Below are positions 11,515-23,923 of a DNA stretch of 34,126 nt, piece by piece. The DNA lies in contig JAQGAU010000218.1 of the NCBI GenBank assembly GCA_034698045.1, forward strand, positions 1 to 34,126, in the 5' to 3' direction. The DNA comes from Paramacrobiotus richtersi (lineage: Eukaryota; Tardigrada; Eutardigrada; Parachela; Macrobiotidae). Numbering within the stretch: the first letter of the stretch is position 1; each line of letters starts with the position of its first letter. Below the pieces are notes generated by a model. That model ran no database searches, was not told where the DNA came from, and saw only the letters and a program-made list of their open reading frames with translations. The position numbers were made by a program, and so were the translations under genes.

Positions 11515-14500
11515 ATGGATAGACAGCTTTTTGTTATCGCCTTTGCTCTGGTGTCACAAGCCTTTCCCACCTGCACCAGTGCAGAAAACGGCGCGGTTAT
11601 TGCATACGCATCACGTTTTATCCGTCCTGGTGGAACTTTAGAAGTATTTCTTTCCTCGTCACATGACGAAGATGTTTCTGTCGAAGCAATCATCCAGGGT
11701 GGAGATCAGCCTTTTGTTTCGAACAAAACCACAATCCCGGCCGGAAAGCTGACGACTATACAACTGCCGGTTTGTGTGTAGCCCAAAAATCCCGTCAGAA
11801 TTAATAATACAGCATCTGCTGTTAGTCCTGATTTTACTTTTGAAAATGCCATTTAAGCATTGCTGAATCAGCAGTTTTGGTGATATGAACTAAATCTGGA
11901 AGTTGATTCAGTAACACTTTTGGCTGTAAAAATATAACATTTTGCCGCACTGTGCGTATTCTGAAATATCCAAGCAAATAGATTAACATACATGTATGTA
12001 TTGTTGCACTTGTAGACCATCAGCTTGCTTATTACTCCAGAAAGAAAAAACAAATCTGTCTGAATGGTTGCGCCAAGCCATGATAAGTTCTGTTTTTATT
12101 TAAGGTTCCCCGCCTGGTGCCCAGCAACCCTTACAGCCTGAAACTGTGGGCCCGCTCTTGGAAGGTTGACAGGACTAGCGAACTGGAATTGCTGATGGAA
12201 GAATCGTTGGTTCTTATCCAGCTGGATAAGCCGATATATAAACCGGGTAGTCTCATCAATTACCGTGTCCTTGTCCTGGATTCCGGTTTGAAACTGCAAA
12301 AAAATCGGACAACGATCAATATTCGGTTGCGGGTAAGCTTCTTCAGAAGAGATTCTGCCAGCGTGAGCATTTGTGGCTAATAAACATGTATGTACTTTAG
12401 AATCCAGACGGAAACGTTGCCGATGAACACCGTAACCTCACAAATAAAATGGCAACGTGTACGTATAAACATGCCAGTACGTAATGCGTGTAACTGGCGT
12501 CTGCTTGTATGTATAAATCTTTACAGATCCGGGATACTTCGAAGGATTCTTCGGCCTCCAGAACTTTGATCCTGGCTCCGGAACCTGGGCTGTGGAGGCT
12601 GCCGGATCAGATATCGGGATCGTGCAAAAACAATTCTCCGTGGAAGACTATAGTATGTGATATTGTATGCATGTATGGTCCACGCAGAGTGCGCAACACC
12701 CGCTTCTGTAGGTTTGCCTACCTTTTCTCTGGATGTTACTCCGCCGCCGTTTGTTCAAGAAAATGAGCGCACACTGCGGTTGATAATCACAATGAAGTAC
12801 AGTTGTCTGGAATTCAAAGAATAATTATATCTCGCTCACGTTTTTTGATACCTGCTTTCAGGGATACAATTGGTAGTCCGATTCTGGGAACGGTCGAGGT
12901 CGAGCTGAATAATGGCGTAGATACAGCTCAAAAGTTTTCACCAATGGTATGAGTGGTAACCCATTGCTTTATGAACTATAACGATTTCTCACACGGTGCA
13001 AGAGCTAATTTAAATAGATAAAATAATACCCTTACTTTTGCCATTCCTAGCATGCTGAATTATTCTAAGGTACGAGTACTAGTCCCACATATCCGTCAAA
13101 CGTTCTTTATTTTCCTGCGATTAGGTAATGACTGTTCGCGCTAAACCAGCGCCGTGTTGCAAAGTTTTCAATATTATTCTCTGCATACATTATCGTCACA
13201 TTTTCAACACAGAGAAGCGGGAATCGAAGACGTTTTTCTCGATATTATCTAGGTCGTAGACGGGGTTAAAGAGAAGGACTTCCAGCTGGACCTTGACTCC
13301 CTACGTGAAGAATACTGTACTCCCAAATCCGCCCAACAGTACATCAGCATTACCGCCACCGGTGTAGAAAGTTTCTCCAAGAAAAGCGTGACAATAAAGA
13401 AGATGGTTCCATACTTTTGTGATCCATTCAAGGTGTCAATGACACTCCCCTCCCATCATTTCCGTCCCGGTGCAGAAACTAATGCCTCTATTCGCATATT
13501 AACTCCCGATGGAAAAAGGTACCGTCTGCCATCTGGGTATACATGGGCGAGCGAGCAGTTCTCCGGAAGACAGCACACCGACGACGGAGAAGCTGAAGAT
13601 CTGACAATTATGGAGCCCATACCGGTCGATGATACGACGGTTATTGTGCCATTTCGATCCGTGACCAATGCAAAATCCGTCGAAATCACGATCGCTTTTC
13701 AAGGCGCGGAGAAGACGTTTATTTTTAAAGCCCGTGGCGGCCATGCTGAGCTAAAAATGGATGTGACACGGGCGTACCAAGTTAACGAAACGGTTCATTT
13801 CTCGCTTGGTTGTACTCAAGATTGTTCCCAAATGGAATATGCGGTAAGTCATCAAAACAAAGTTGCGTGGCAATAAATATGTAGTTGCAATCTGGTACTG
13901 ACAAGGCATCGGCACGAGATTCGATAAGCAAATAATTTTGGCTTCTATCTTGTGAGTTTACATTGTGACGTTTATAACAGTCATTGTGTGACTGAATGTT
14001 TCTAGATTGTTGGACGAAAGGGTGTCATCTCTACCAAAAGTATACGCATGACAAAAGAGTCAAGCGGTCTGCTGAACATTACTGTCACTTCGGATATGGC
14101 GCCACAAGCGAGGATTGTCGCATATTATTTGAAAGGCAGGGATATCTTTAGTACCGGTGGAGAGCTTCGGGTTAATGAGTCCTCGATCACCAATGATGTA
14201 AGTAAGACTATGAAGTAAGTATGGAATGCCTGTCGATGTGTGTGGTCAGTTTACAACGGTTTCTAGGCCGCCATGTGTGATCATGCTTTATTATGCTCGG
14301 AGCACTTTCTAAACACATGCTGCACTATTGCATGAAATTTTCGCGGTAGCCCGGGTACCAGAAGGTTGTCCTGTTTATAGGTGAAGGTGGAAGTTAAATC
14401 AACAGACATGTCACAAACTTACGTCAAGCCGGGAAAGTCAATAAGGGTGGTAGTGACTGGAGAGCCTAATGCCCTTGTCGGACTGCTAGGCATTGACAAA

Positions 14501-17500
14501 TCCCTGGTACAACTGAAAACCGGAAATGATATTACCACCGCTGAGGTTGGTCCGAAAACTGCTGTTCGTTAACGACGACTTTCCCTTAAAGGCGTTTGTA
14601 GTGTGGGTGTCTATGTAGGTGGTAGCCAAGTATCGATCACTGCTACCTCCAACGCTCAGTAGCGATCCTGGCGAGTGCGGACAGGAAGAGGCTGAAGACC
14701 AGTGCCTTCACCGGCGACATACTGCTGCCTTTACCGTAAACGTTTTCAGCGATGCAGCTGAAATACTGCTTCACCAGCTCCTTTCAAACCTTTGCAGGAA
14801 GCAAACCTTATCGTGCACGTATTTTACCCAAACGGTCCCGAAAATCCACCACCAGCACAGGAAGGTGAGATAATCGCAGGGATGACCTGCAGCGTGAAAA
14901 TGTTCCTTGGACTTCGATCAGCTTCATTAAATGAGCATTTCACGTCACTGGCTTTTCAGCACCCCTACGGAAGGATTTCCGAGATAGCTTCCTGTTTACG
15001 ACCGGTTTCACAGAGTAAGTGTTACGCATTCCACTAATGGGCACTGCTCTCTGTACCGCAACTGACATTTTAATAGCTCAGAAGGACGGTGTAGTCTGCT
15101 GAGTACCGTGCCGGACTCTATTACAACTTGGTCCATAACCGCGTTCGCTGCCAGTAATGAGCACTCGTTTGGTTTGACAAGGATTCCTGCAGAGGTAAAT
15201 GTTAATTGCTTTGCCACGATAGACCAGGCCTCACAGAAACTTCACATTAGGTAAAAGTGTATCAAGATTTCCACATCAGCATGGATCTGCCTCACACCCT
15301 CATCGAAAACGAGTCGGGTTTCTTTAATGTGACCGTATTCAATCTTCGTGGTCAAAGCATCGGTCTGGTTCTCAAAGTGGAGGGCAGCACATTACCCGAT
15401 ATCCCCCCACAGCGATTACCAAAAAATAGCGACCGTGCGCAGTTTTTCCGCTTTCGTTTGGGACCATTCAAGCAGGGGAATCAAAAAATCAGGTTGACTC
15501 TGTATAATGGCTCGATGGAGCTTGACCGAATGCAGAAAAACATCAGCGTCATACCGAGCGGAGTGGTCGAATACTGGGCTTCTGATATCGTAAGATTAGC
15601 TGAAGGATCCGTTGAGATTCCGGTAGGACATTCGGATACTGAACGAATCGGCGACGTAGTTCCGGAACCCATCAGCTGTCAATTGCATATTTACAGTATT
15701 GATTCGTTCTTTCAAGCGTTTACTTATTGACAGGGATTTCCTGGCTACTTTTTCTAGGCGATTTCGTGGGAGTGCCGGTCCGTGACCTTGCTCCCGAGGT
15801 AAAAAGCGACGTGGTTTTTCGCTCATATGCCGATTCAGCCGAGCAGATCATGGCCCGCTTCATGGGAAATCTGTTCTGGCTAAGGCTGCTTTCTGTTTCG
15901 GACGACCGGGTATCGACCTTAATAACAGAAGGGGAAAAAACGGCATACAGAAAGAAAAAACAAGAACTGATCGAAAATCTACAGACGGGTAGGAAATTCT
16001 ATTAGATTTACTACGAAATTTTCCTTTTCTGTCACTCTCTCTCTCTCTCAACAGCGCACAAGCGTCTGTCGCATTATCGCCTGGAAGACGGATCATACAA
16101 GTAACACAGAAATATTCAGTAGGGCAGTTCTAAGATGTTTTGATGTGCAATTTTAATTTGTAGCACTCTCGGACACGCCAGAGAACCCGGCTCCACTTGG
16201 TTAACTGCATATGCAGTGCAAGGACTGGTTCTGGCCCATAACTACACGTCCATCAATTCTAACCAATGGGAACACTCACTGAAATTTCTGGAATCGAGGC
16301 AACAAACGGGGGAGGGCAGCTTTCAGGAGCGCGGTGTAGTCGTGGATAAAGCGTACCAAGGGGCCGCAAGCAAAAATCCCGCATTAACTGCCTTTGTTGT
16401 CTTGGCGTACGCTGAAGCGGGAATCAACAGCGAAGCAGTCAGGCACGCCAAAACTTATCTCGAGTACAAAATACACGGAAGCACGCCAGTTAGCCCGCAA
16501 GCGTTGGCCATCGTATGTTATGCACTGAATCGCCTTCGAAGTGAAAAAGTACGACACTGTATTCAGCGCCTTGAAGAAGCAGCCACAACCATTCTTCCTG
16601 ACATGAAATATTGGAACTCAACAGAGGATGGTAGAAGAAAACCGGCTGTAGATGCTGAAGCAACTGCGTATGCCCTGCTGGCGCTGCACGCCGGTGGTTA
16701 TCCAGGAGAGCAGCTGACTCCCGTGATCAACTGGTTAAAATTTCTGCGTCACAACCCGGGAAAACTTAAACCAACTCAGGTAAGTAAAGTCAAGTGCAAA
16801 CCTGCGACGGCTAAGCAAGCGAAACTAGAAACATTTGCTGCAGCAGAATTTATGCTATGTCTGCAGGATAAGGTGATGATTTTGCGCGCCTTTGCCCAAG
16901 TCGCCCACGCGTACCTTAACTCCGACCAACCCCTTCTTGTCGATATCCACGCCGATGGTGTCAGAAATGGTTCTGTTACGATCGCGCCGTATGACACAGA
17001 ACCCAAATCCGTGAATCTCCCACGAATTATCAAGAAAGTCACTCTGAAAGGCACCGGGAGCGGTAAAGGGCGTGGTCAAGTCCAGTGCAAATACAACAAA
17101 GTACCCAGTTCCACAAAGCCGGTTACGACCGCAAAGAACATACTCGAAGCCAATGCAACACTTGGTGGTGAGGTTACGCGTCTCCTGTTGGAAGTTTGCG
17201 TTAGGTGTGTAAAAAATATAACATGCGTTTAAAATAGTAGATCTGGATCATTCAAAGTTATAGCGCACCTCACAGACGGCAGTCTCAGTAGTATGCTAGG
17301 ACACAAAGGCAAGCAAAATGCCAGCCTTATTAAGTAATATCCGCACGTTTTCTGCTGGCCTGTCATAGCTCTGTATCAGCACAGTACGTTAATCTACTGT
17401 ATTATTAGCCTACCTGTTTCAATCGCTCTTAAGCCCTGTTGACGGTTTTTTTCTTGTGTACAGATACCACAGCAACAAACCCAGTGGTATGGTAACGATA

Positions 17501-17889
17501 AAGATACCGGCCTTAAGTGGGTACAAATTCTACAAACCTGACGAGCCTAAAAAGGAACGTTTGTTCAGCGCCAAAATAAAGGTTCTCCCGTACACCGATA
17601 CTGATACAAAAGCCCATATCGGCATCATTGAAGTAAGTATAAATCTGCTAGCAGTCCGTTACCTTGCTATCTTCGCATACCCGGCACACCATGAAGACCT
17701 TTGTTGGAAGTTTGCTCATTTATCTCTGCTTATTTTCAGATCGCGAGTTCCCAGACCGTATGTGTGGAGGAAATCCTTATCAAAGCCAGCGATATTATTA
17801 ACCCTGTTTTGCAGCCTATTCGAGTTTACCTCGAAGACGACGAATCAGTACGAACTGTTGTTACCTATTCTCTGGCCGATTTGAAATAG
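11515..17889 (+). CDS. Alpha-2-macroglobulin/TEP-family protein without a thioester (TEP-A)
   Basis: Twenty exons: 11515-11769, 12105-12332, 12401-12458, 12527-12652, 12712-12796, 12862-12946, 13253-13843, 14006-14197, 14381-14545, 14619-14735, 14798-14864, 14960-15014, 15077-15194, 15251-15695, 15758-15988, 16055-16100, 16164-16779, 16867-17204, 17464-17632, 17740-17889. They sum to 4137 nt (1378 aa) and every phase closes. The order is signal peptide (1 to about 22), MG domains (IQLDKPIYKPG in MG2; GLLGIDKSLVQLKTGND in MG6), bait segment (about 644-658), MG7 (VPDSITTW), CUB-like region, thioester-type helical domain (GSTWLTAYAVQGLVL) and receptor-binding domain (CVR...SGMVTIKIPALSG). Family role: protease trapping or opsonisation outside the cell. 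The thioester position reads DSAEQ (888-892), so covalent attachment is not expected. The weakest splice is the GTTGGT donor after exon 9. CD109, TEP and alpha-2-macroglobulin are not distinguished. Confidence 0.9.
15832..15846 (+). other. Degenerate thioester site of TEP-A
   Basis: In active TEPs a GCGEQ pentapeptide sits just after the GDxLG segment and before a hydrophobic helix. TEP-A aligns clearly on both sides (SDFVGVPVRDL before, IMARFMGNLFWLR after), but the pentapeptide reads Asp-Ser-Ala-Glu-Gln. The thioester cysteine is absent and only Glu-Gln remains. TEP-B has Glu-Pro-Ala-Glu-Arg at the same position (21998-22012). Confidence 0.85.
16780..16866 (+). other. In-frame, stop-free intron 17 of TEP-A
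   Basis: This 87-nt intron has a good donor (CAG|GTAAGT) and acceptor (CTGCAG), but it is a multiple of three with no stop. Removing it gives the family-typical TQ-DKV start of the next helix. Retaining it would insert 29 residues. The same intron in TEP-B is also open (99 nt). Confidence 0.6.
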
Positions 17890-20279
17890 TTCATGACCGC
17901 TAGCGATCGTTAACGACTGCTAATGCACGATATTTGGCGATAAGCCGTAAGATTTACTGTTATGCGATTCTCAGTACGTGGGTTGACATAACACGTTCGT
18001 TATGGGTTGGTCAACTTAACACGTTCACAAAGGGTTTTTAATTGCTGTATTTGCTTGTTCTTGAAATTCGCAGAATTACTCATGCTCGCATCCATCAAGA
18101 TAAACGTGTGTCAGTGGATAGATGCGCATATTCAGGCATAAATGAACATACTAAACGAAATATGAGCAAGTTTTAATTTAAAACACTTCATACACCTTAC
18201 ATGACGCGAATTTACGAGAGCGTATAAGAAATGAAATCAGTTAACAAATGGCCCCTGTCGGAGCCGAATCACTGAAAAAACGTCGTCCAAATTAGCAGAA
18301 GGCGGTGCGGTGCCCAGAATGGCCATCGCATTTGCACGTTGCAATTCTACACTAATACGTTCGTGAGCAAGTTCGTAACAGTCAAGATCTTACTAAAGAA
18401 AACATGGCGATCACGGTCGTGTAGACTTTTAACTTTCAGTAAGCGATCAATCAAGTTATCCGTTTCCGGAATTTATACGAGATCGCGAGATAGCTGTTAC
18501 GTCTTTCGATCAGACGATTAACTACGAAGATCTGCCGATTTCGTGGGATGCGGTTAAGAGATGGCCCAGTCTGCGGAACCATAGAAACGGACGTGGTTTG
18601 CTCGGCGGCGCTCATGTTGCCATTACGAAGGTCTCGATGCACAGCCAATTATGTTTCTCGGATGATACGTAGTGTGACATCCCGGCCTGGTGCGATTGCT
18701 GACGTAAAACTTATCAATGACTTTTGAAACACCTAGCACTTTTGTCAATCATATGGACGTGGAAGCGAAAAGGGATTTCGTGCAGCTTTCAGCCTGTCGA
18801 GATTACACATGTTATCGAACACCAAAAAAACATTCTTCCTTTTGTCAGGTGGCATCTGCTGGTGTTTCATCTCACTGAAGAGAAATGAAAGCGTGATTAG
18901 GGAAATTTTGTTGGAGATTCACATCTGCCAGAACAACAAGAATATAAGAACGCTTCCTTGCAGGCATATTTAGGTTGGTACTTTCCTTGAATGCTGGCAC
19001 TTTACCTTGACGATTTGGTAACCGAGCATTCGCAGACCATCTGCGGTTTAAACTTTAAAAATATTAAAGATGTTCTTTTTCATATGATTGATATGATATT
19101 TTATTTTTTTCAGCACTAATGCTTAAGTTAATGGTTATCTTCATGTGTTGCATACCCAGCCAAGAGCGAAACATGTTAATGATCTGCAGTGAAAAAGAGA
19201 GTATTTTCTTGATATGAAGTAAAAGGCAAAAATCTACCCACGCCGTGAAAACTGTGATCAGAAATTAATCGGTCGTCATCAACAGAGCACATCTGATTAA
19301 AAATCAAGTTGATCATTTGTAAATGACCTGTACAATGTATTAGCCGCACTCGACTGCACGCGCAGTTAGGGCGAAAAAATACCCAATGGGTACCGTTTTG
19401 GGTAGTTCGCTCAAATGCTGCTTTGGACGAAATCGCAAGTGTGTATGGTTACCCTACCTATATATGGTACACATGATAGACAAGGGATTGCGCTACCCTG
19501 TGACCAGGTCCTTGTGTACCCGCAGCGCTTGCGCAGCAAGCAATAAGCGTGTAAACAAAGAGCAGGTAAATAAGAAAAAAATCTCAATAAATTCAGCCGC
19601 GCATCAAACTATGATTTGAAAACGATATAAAATGCATACGAGTATGAAGATAAGAAGCATTATTATACAAGTATACGAGTGCGGTAATTATGTCATTACG
19701 TTCTCCTTGTTTCCCCTTCGAGAATCTACAATGGCAGAAGCAGCTGGCGAATTTCCCATGCTAAGAAGTCAACTGATTATTCAACTTTGTCCCGATGATT
19801 TCATTGCATAGTGTACATATCGCCATACTGTACATGGGCCACGCAGTTCATGCACTCTTTATGAGCGGAAGTGTAAGTCGTGATCAGCGCATGGCTCGGT
19901 TTGATTGTAATCTGGCCTTCAAGTAACTGACATGCTTTCTCAGAATGCACTAAGGCACAACCAAACAGCATTGGCAGCTGTTAGTAAAGAGCAGTGATTG
20001 TCAACACCTTTTTCTTCTACTGCAAGTCACTTTCAATCCGCTCTGGCGACGTATCCTGCAGTTTTGAACCTGCTTTACGTATTTGCAACACAAGTAACAT
20101 CCGAAAGGAACTGGACTTTGTGTCTGATATCAGAACTGTTCCCCGCTACTGTTGTTACACGGACCGAAGCCTGAGCTGTTTCGGCTACTGCACAGAAACA
20201 CATGGACGCTTTCGGTAATGAGCATAACGACAAGGTGCAGAAATAAATTACGATGCGCCTTGCTTGTTTCGCAGTAACA
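17890..20279. other. Intergenic region between TEP-A and TEP-B
   Basis: No gene is supported in these 2.4 kb. At about 17979-18029 a GGGTTG...TAACACGTTC sequence occurs twice imperfectly. From about 19850 to the TEP-B ATG the sequence resembles the TEP-A upstream block, including CAGCGCATGG and the palindrome TCTGATATCAGA at 20123-20134. No TATA box was found close to the TEP-B start. Confidence 0.45.
20123..20134. promoter_or_regulatory. Palindrome upstream of TEP-B, shared with TEP-A
   Basis: TCTGATATCAGA is a perfect palindrome 146 bp before the TEP-B ATG, in the same relative position as its TEP-A copy. Flanking bases are also partly conserved, consistent with duplication of the promoter. 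Confidence 0.35.
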
Positions 20280-21424
20280 ATGGACCGAAAGGTGATTTCA
20301 GTTAGCCTTGCTTTTCTGCTACAAGCCTTACTCTCCTGCGGCAGCGAAGAGCAAAGCGCGGTTATTGCGTATGCATCACGTTTTATCCGTCCCTATAAAA
20401 CTTTCGCTGTGTATTTTTCCTCGTTCCATGACGACGATGTGGATGTCGAAGCAGTTGTACGGGGCGAAGACCTGATTATTGCTTCAGGTCGTGAGCGGAT
20501 CCCGGCTGGACAGCGGAAAACATTAAAACTGCCGGTAAACCGTCTTGGTCTGCTCATACCAGATAAATTATATATACACTTTAGAAATGGTCAGTCAGAG
20601 ACTGTTGATACCACAAACAGCATCACTGACTTTTTAATTCATATTATCTTGCTACAGAGATGTAACATTTCTTCAGCGTTCGTGTATTCGACAAAGCATG
20701 GTGTGTAGATTTAACTGCCTTCCAGTTGGCATCAATTTTAATCCTTGCATCGCCAGTTTCAAGCTGACTCACTACCCTAGTTTTACAGATGGGGTCCCTT
20801 TGACCGTTTTAATTCTTCGAAAATTTGCACAAAATAATGTTGTGTGCAAGATCAAGAATCCCTTGTTTGACCATAAGAAATTCCGCTCTTTCTGTTTTTT
20901 CTAATATGCGAACTTCCTTGAGCACCGGTTCGTGAGTTAGCCGTTTGGGTACGCCTAAAATGACCCCAACTACGAGCAGACTTGGGTTCAATGAGCACAG
21001 AGCGGATACACAAGCTTCGATTAAGGAACTCTTAAATCGTTTTGTAGAGCACGTTTTTATGCACAGAATTGCGTTGAAACCGATACGCTGAGTTATCGCG
21101 CTGAATTTAGGCAGCACTGGAATCATCGGGACAGACAGGGGTTGGTTTCCCAATGCAACCTGTGAGAAAGCACTGGATACAGTCAACTTTCTCGCAGATT
21201 TCCAGAATTGATGACGAAAGCGTGTTTTCTAAACCAGTCAGCGCGATCGATTTAGCAGACAAATCCTAGTACAATGCGCTCACATTGCCCGGCTAAACTT
21301 TCAGTGGGGTCGACAAGACCCAGCCCGTATCCCATGTTTCAAAAACGAGCCGTAAAACCAGGGCTAGTTCAAAAAGAATTGTTAAAAAGTCACGTAGCTA
21401 CGAAACCTTCTGCTGTCGGCACAG

Positions 21425-21863
21425 GTTAGCTCCCTGGCGCCCACCGACCCGTACGCCCTTCACCTGAATCTGTCATCTCCCTCCTGGCAAGATAACTGGA
21501 CCAGTAATTGGAATTATTGATGGATGATTCTTTTGTCATCATCCAGCTGGATAAGCCGATGTACAAACCGGGTGATCTCATCAGCTATCGCGTCCTGGTG
21601 TTCGACTCCAATTTGAAGCTGCATTCAAATGTGAACACGATCGACATGCGGCTACGAGTATGTTGCCTCGAACTCACCCTCAAAGGAGCTTGACCGAATG
21701 CAGAAGAACATCAGCGCCATTCAGAGCGGAGTGGCCGAATATTGGACTTCTGATATAGTAAGACTAGCTAATGGATCCGTTGAGATTCCGGTGGAACATT
21801 TGGATATTGAACACACCGGCGACGTTGTTCCGGAATCAACCAGTTGTCGACTGCATATCTACA
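21425..21863 (+). pseudogene. Deletion junction in TEP-B joining exon 2 to exon 14
   Basis: Exon 2 homology (IQLDKPMYKPGDLISYRV) runs to the donor at 21658. Only 27 nt later, homology resumes at GGAGCTTGACCGAATGCAG, which in TEP-A lies in the middle of exon 14 at about 15514. Roughly 3.2 kb of TEP-A-equivalent sequence is therefore missing: MG3 to MG7, the bait region and part of the CUB-like region. The two sides are out of frame with each other. Confidence 0.85.
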
Positions 21864-23424
21864 GTATTAATTCGTGCATTAAAGCATTTGTTTGCTGACT
21901 GGTATTTTCTGCCTAATTTTTCCAGGCGATTCCTTGGGAGTGTCGGTACGTGCCCTTGCTGCCGAGGAGAAATCTGGCGTGGTATACCGCTTGTATGCCG
22001 AACCAGCCGAGCGGATAATGGCTAGCGTTATGGGAAATTTGTTCTGGCTAAAGTTTCTGGATGGTTTCGACAATCCAGCAGCAGCTCAGAAAACCGCAGA
22101 GGAGGAAGTTGCTCACATGTCCACAGAACAGGAACTACACCGCAATCTGGGGACCGGTAGGACACGTGCTTCTTTCCGTACAATTTGCCTATTTCGTGTG
22201 CCAAATTTTGTTGACAGCCCATAATCGTCTATTACATTATCGCCTGGAAGATGGGTCGTACAAGTGAGTAACTATCAGACAGCCAAATCATATTGAGGCT
22301 TTAGAGGTTTTCTTTCAATTCTAGTAGCCTCGGGTGAGCGAGGGAATCCGGTTCAACTTGGTTAACCGCATGTGCAGTGCAAGGATTGGTTCTGGCCCAG
22401 AAGAATAATATCTCATTCAGTTCCAGCCAATGGGAAAATTCACTGAGATTTCTGGAATCGAGGCAGCAAATGCACGACGGCAGTTTCGAGGAGCGTGGTA
22501 ATGTTGTGGATAAAGCATACCAAGGGCAAGCCGGCGAGAATCCAGCATTAACTGCCTTTGTTGTCTTGGCGTACGTTGAAGCGGGAATAAACACCGAAGC
22601 AATCAGGCGGGCTAAAAATTATCTCGGGTACAAAATACACGGCAAAACGCCGATTACCCCACATGCATTAGCCATCGTATGTTATGCGCTGAACCGCCTG
22701 CAAAGTGAAAAGGGACGACACTGTATTCAGCGCCTTGAAGAAGGTGCTACAATTGTCGGTGGGAAGAAGTACTGGAATGCGACAGGGGTTGGTACCAGAA
22801 AGCCGGCATTAGATATTGAAACGACAGCGTATGCGTTGCTGGCGCTTCACAGCGGAAATCATACGGGGGATCTGTCTACCGTGATCAACTGGTTGACATC
22901 GCAGCGTCACAACACGGAAAAATCTCACGGAAACACGCCAACTCAGGCAAGTCAAACTAAGTGCGTCGTACAATGTCAAAGGTCAAAGCCCACCGTATCA
23001 AAAACCTGTGCTGCAACAGAAGCTACGGCCGTGGTATATTTTCAGGACAAGATTGTGACTTTGCGCGCCCTTAGCGAAGTCGCCCGCGATTACCTAAACT
23101 CCGACAGACCTCTGCGTGTTGATATCTATGCCGATGCTGTCAAAATGAATACGGTTGCAATCTCGCTGTACGACAATGAATCCAAATACGTCGCACTCCC
23201 ATCCACTGCGAGGAAAGTTACTCTAAAAGGTACCGGAAACGGCATCGGGCATGGTCAGGTCCAGTGCAGATACAATAAAGTACCCAGTTCTACGAAACCT
23301 GTTAGGACCATAAATAACATTCTGGAAGCCAATGCAACACTTCGACAATTCGACAGCGAGCTTCAACTTCTCGCTTTAGAAGTCTGCGTCAGGTACGTAA
23401 AAGGTCACAGCGATAGATAGATAC

Positions 23425-23459
23425 AAGAAACACCTTCGGCTACCGCCTCAGGGTTTCTT
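23425..23459. repeat. Hairpin-like repeat, copy 1
   Basis: AAGAAAC and GTTTCTT form a 7-bp stem around a GC-rich core. The 15-mer GAAACACCTTCGGCT here recurs exactly at 24492-24506, followed by CGCCTC in both copies. It may be a small dispersed element. Confidence 0.5.
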
Positions 23460-23602
23460 GGATATGTATTCAGATCGTAATCCGATCTTCCGCTTCACAA
23501 TTTGGTGTAATGGAGGTCATCATCTGTTTCCTTTGATAATAGTAGTGCTCTTCAAAGTGCAGCGAAAACTCAAAGGCCCGAAAGTCGTAACCGCCTAACC
23601 GG

Positions 23603-23630
23603 AAACCCGCGGGTTTGAAGCGCTAGCGCT
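23603..23630. repeat. Two adjacent perfect palindromes
   Basis: AAACCCGCGGGTTT (14 bp) and AGCGCTAGCGCT (12 bp) are separated by only two bases. Both are perfect self-complements in the middle of the TEP-B intron. Confidence 0.6.
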
Positions 23631-23874
23631 CCTTTTGATTCATTCATTTCGAGCCAGCTTTCTGTACCAATGCAGACTATTATGTGTACTCACTATACAA
23701 AACTCTGTACTTGTGGCTTTGTTTCCGACTTGTGCTGACTTACGCACACCTTTTCAACCGAGTTTTCCGGCCAGGCAATACTAACCGTCCACTTTGGTTT
23801 GAGGGGGCAAGCAGCTCGCTCGAGCCGTTTTCACGCTACGTATCGACCTAGCTGTCGAGCCTGTAGAAACGTTT

Positions 23875-23923
23875 CTTACAAAGCGTGGCTTTGCTAGAAA
23901 CGTTCACTTGATCGCTTTGTAAG
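23875..23923. repeat. 11-bp inverted repeat
   Basis: CTTACAAAGCG (23875-23885) and CGCTTTGTAAG (23913-23923) are exact reverse complements around a 27-nt loop. They could form a hairpin or be terminal repeats of a tiny element remnant. Confidence 0.55.

Noticed and set aside
14736-14797. Alternative reading through TEP-A intron 10 (a frame with TSSFQTFAG)
   Set aside because: It leads into a stop and loses the LIVHVFY segment; splicing GTAAAC to TTTGCAG gives continuous phase and family-like sequence.
16031-16050. CT microsatellite
   Set aside because: It is the polypyrimidine tract of the TEP-A exon 16 acceptor; no separate meaning.
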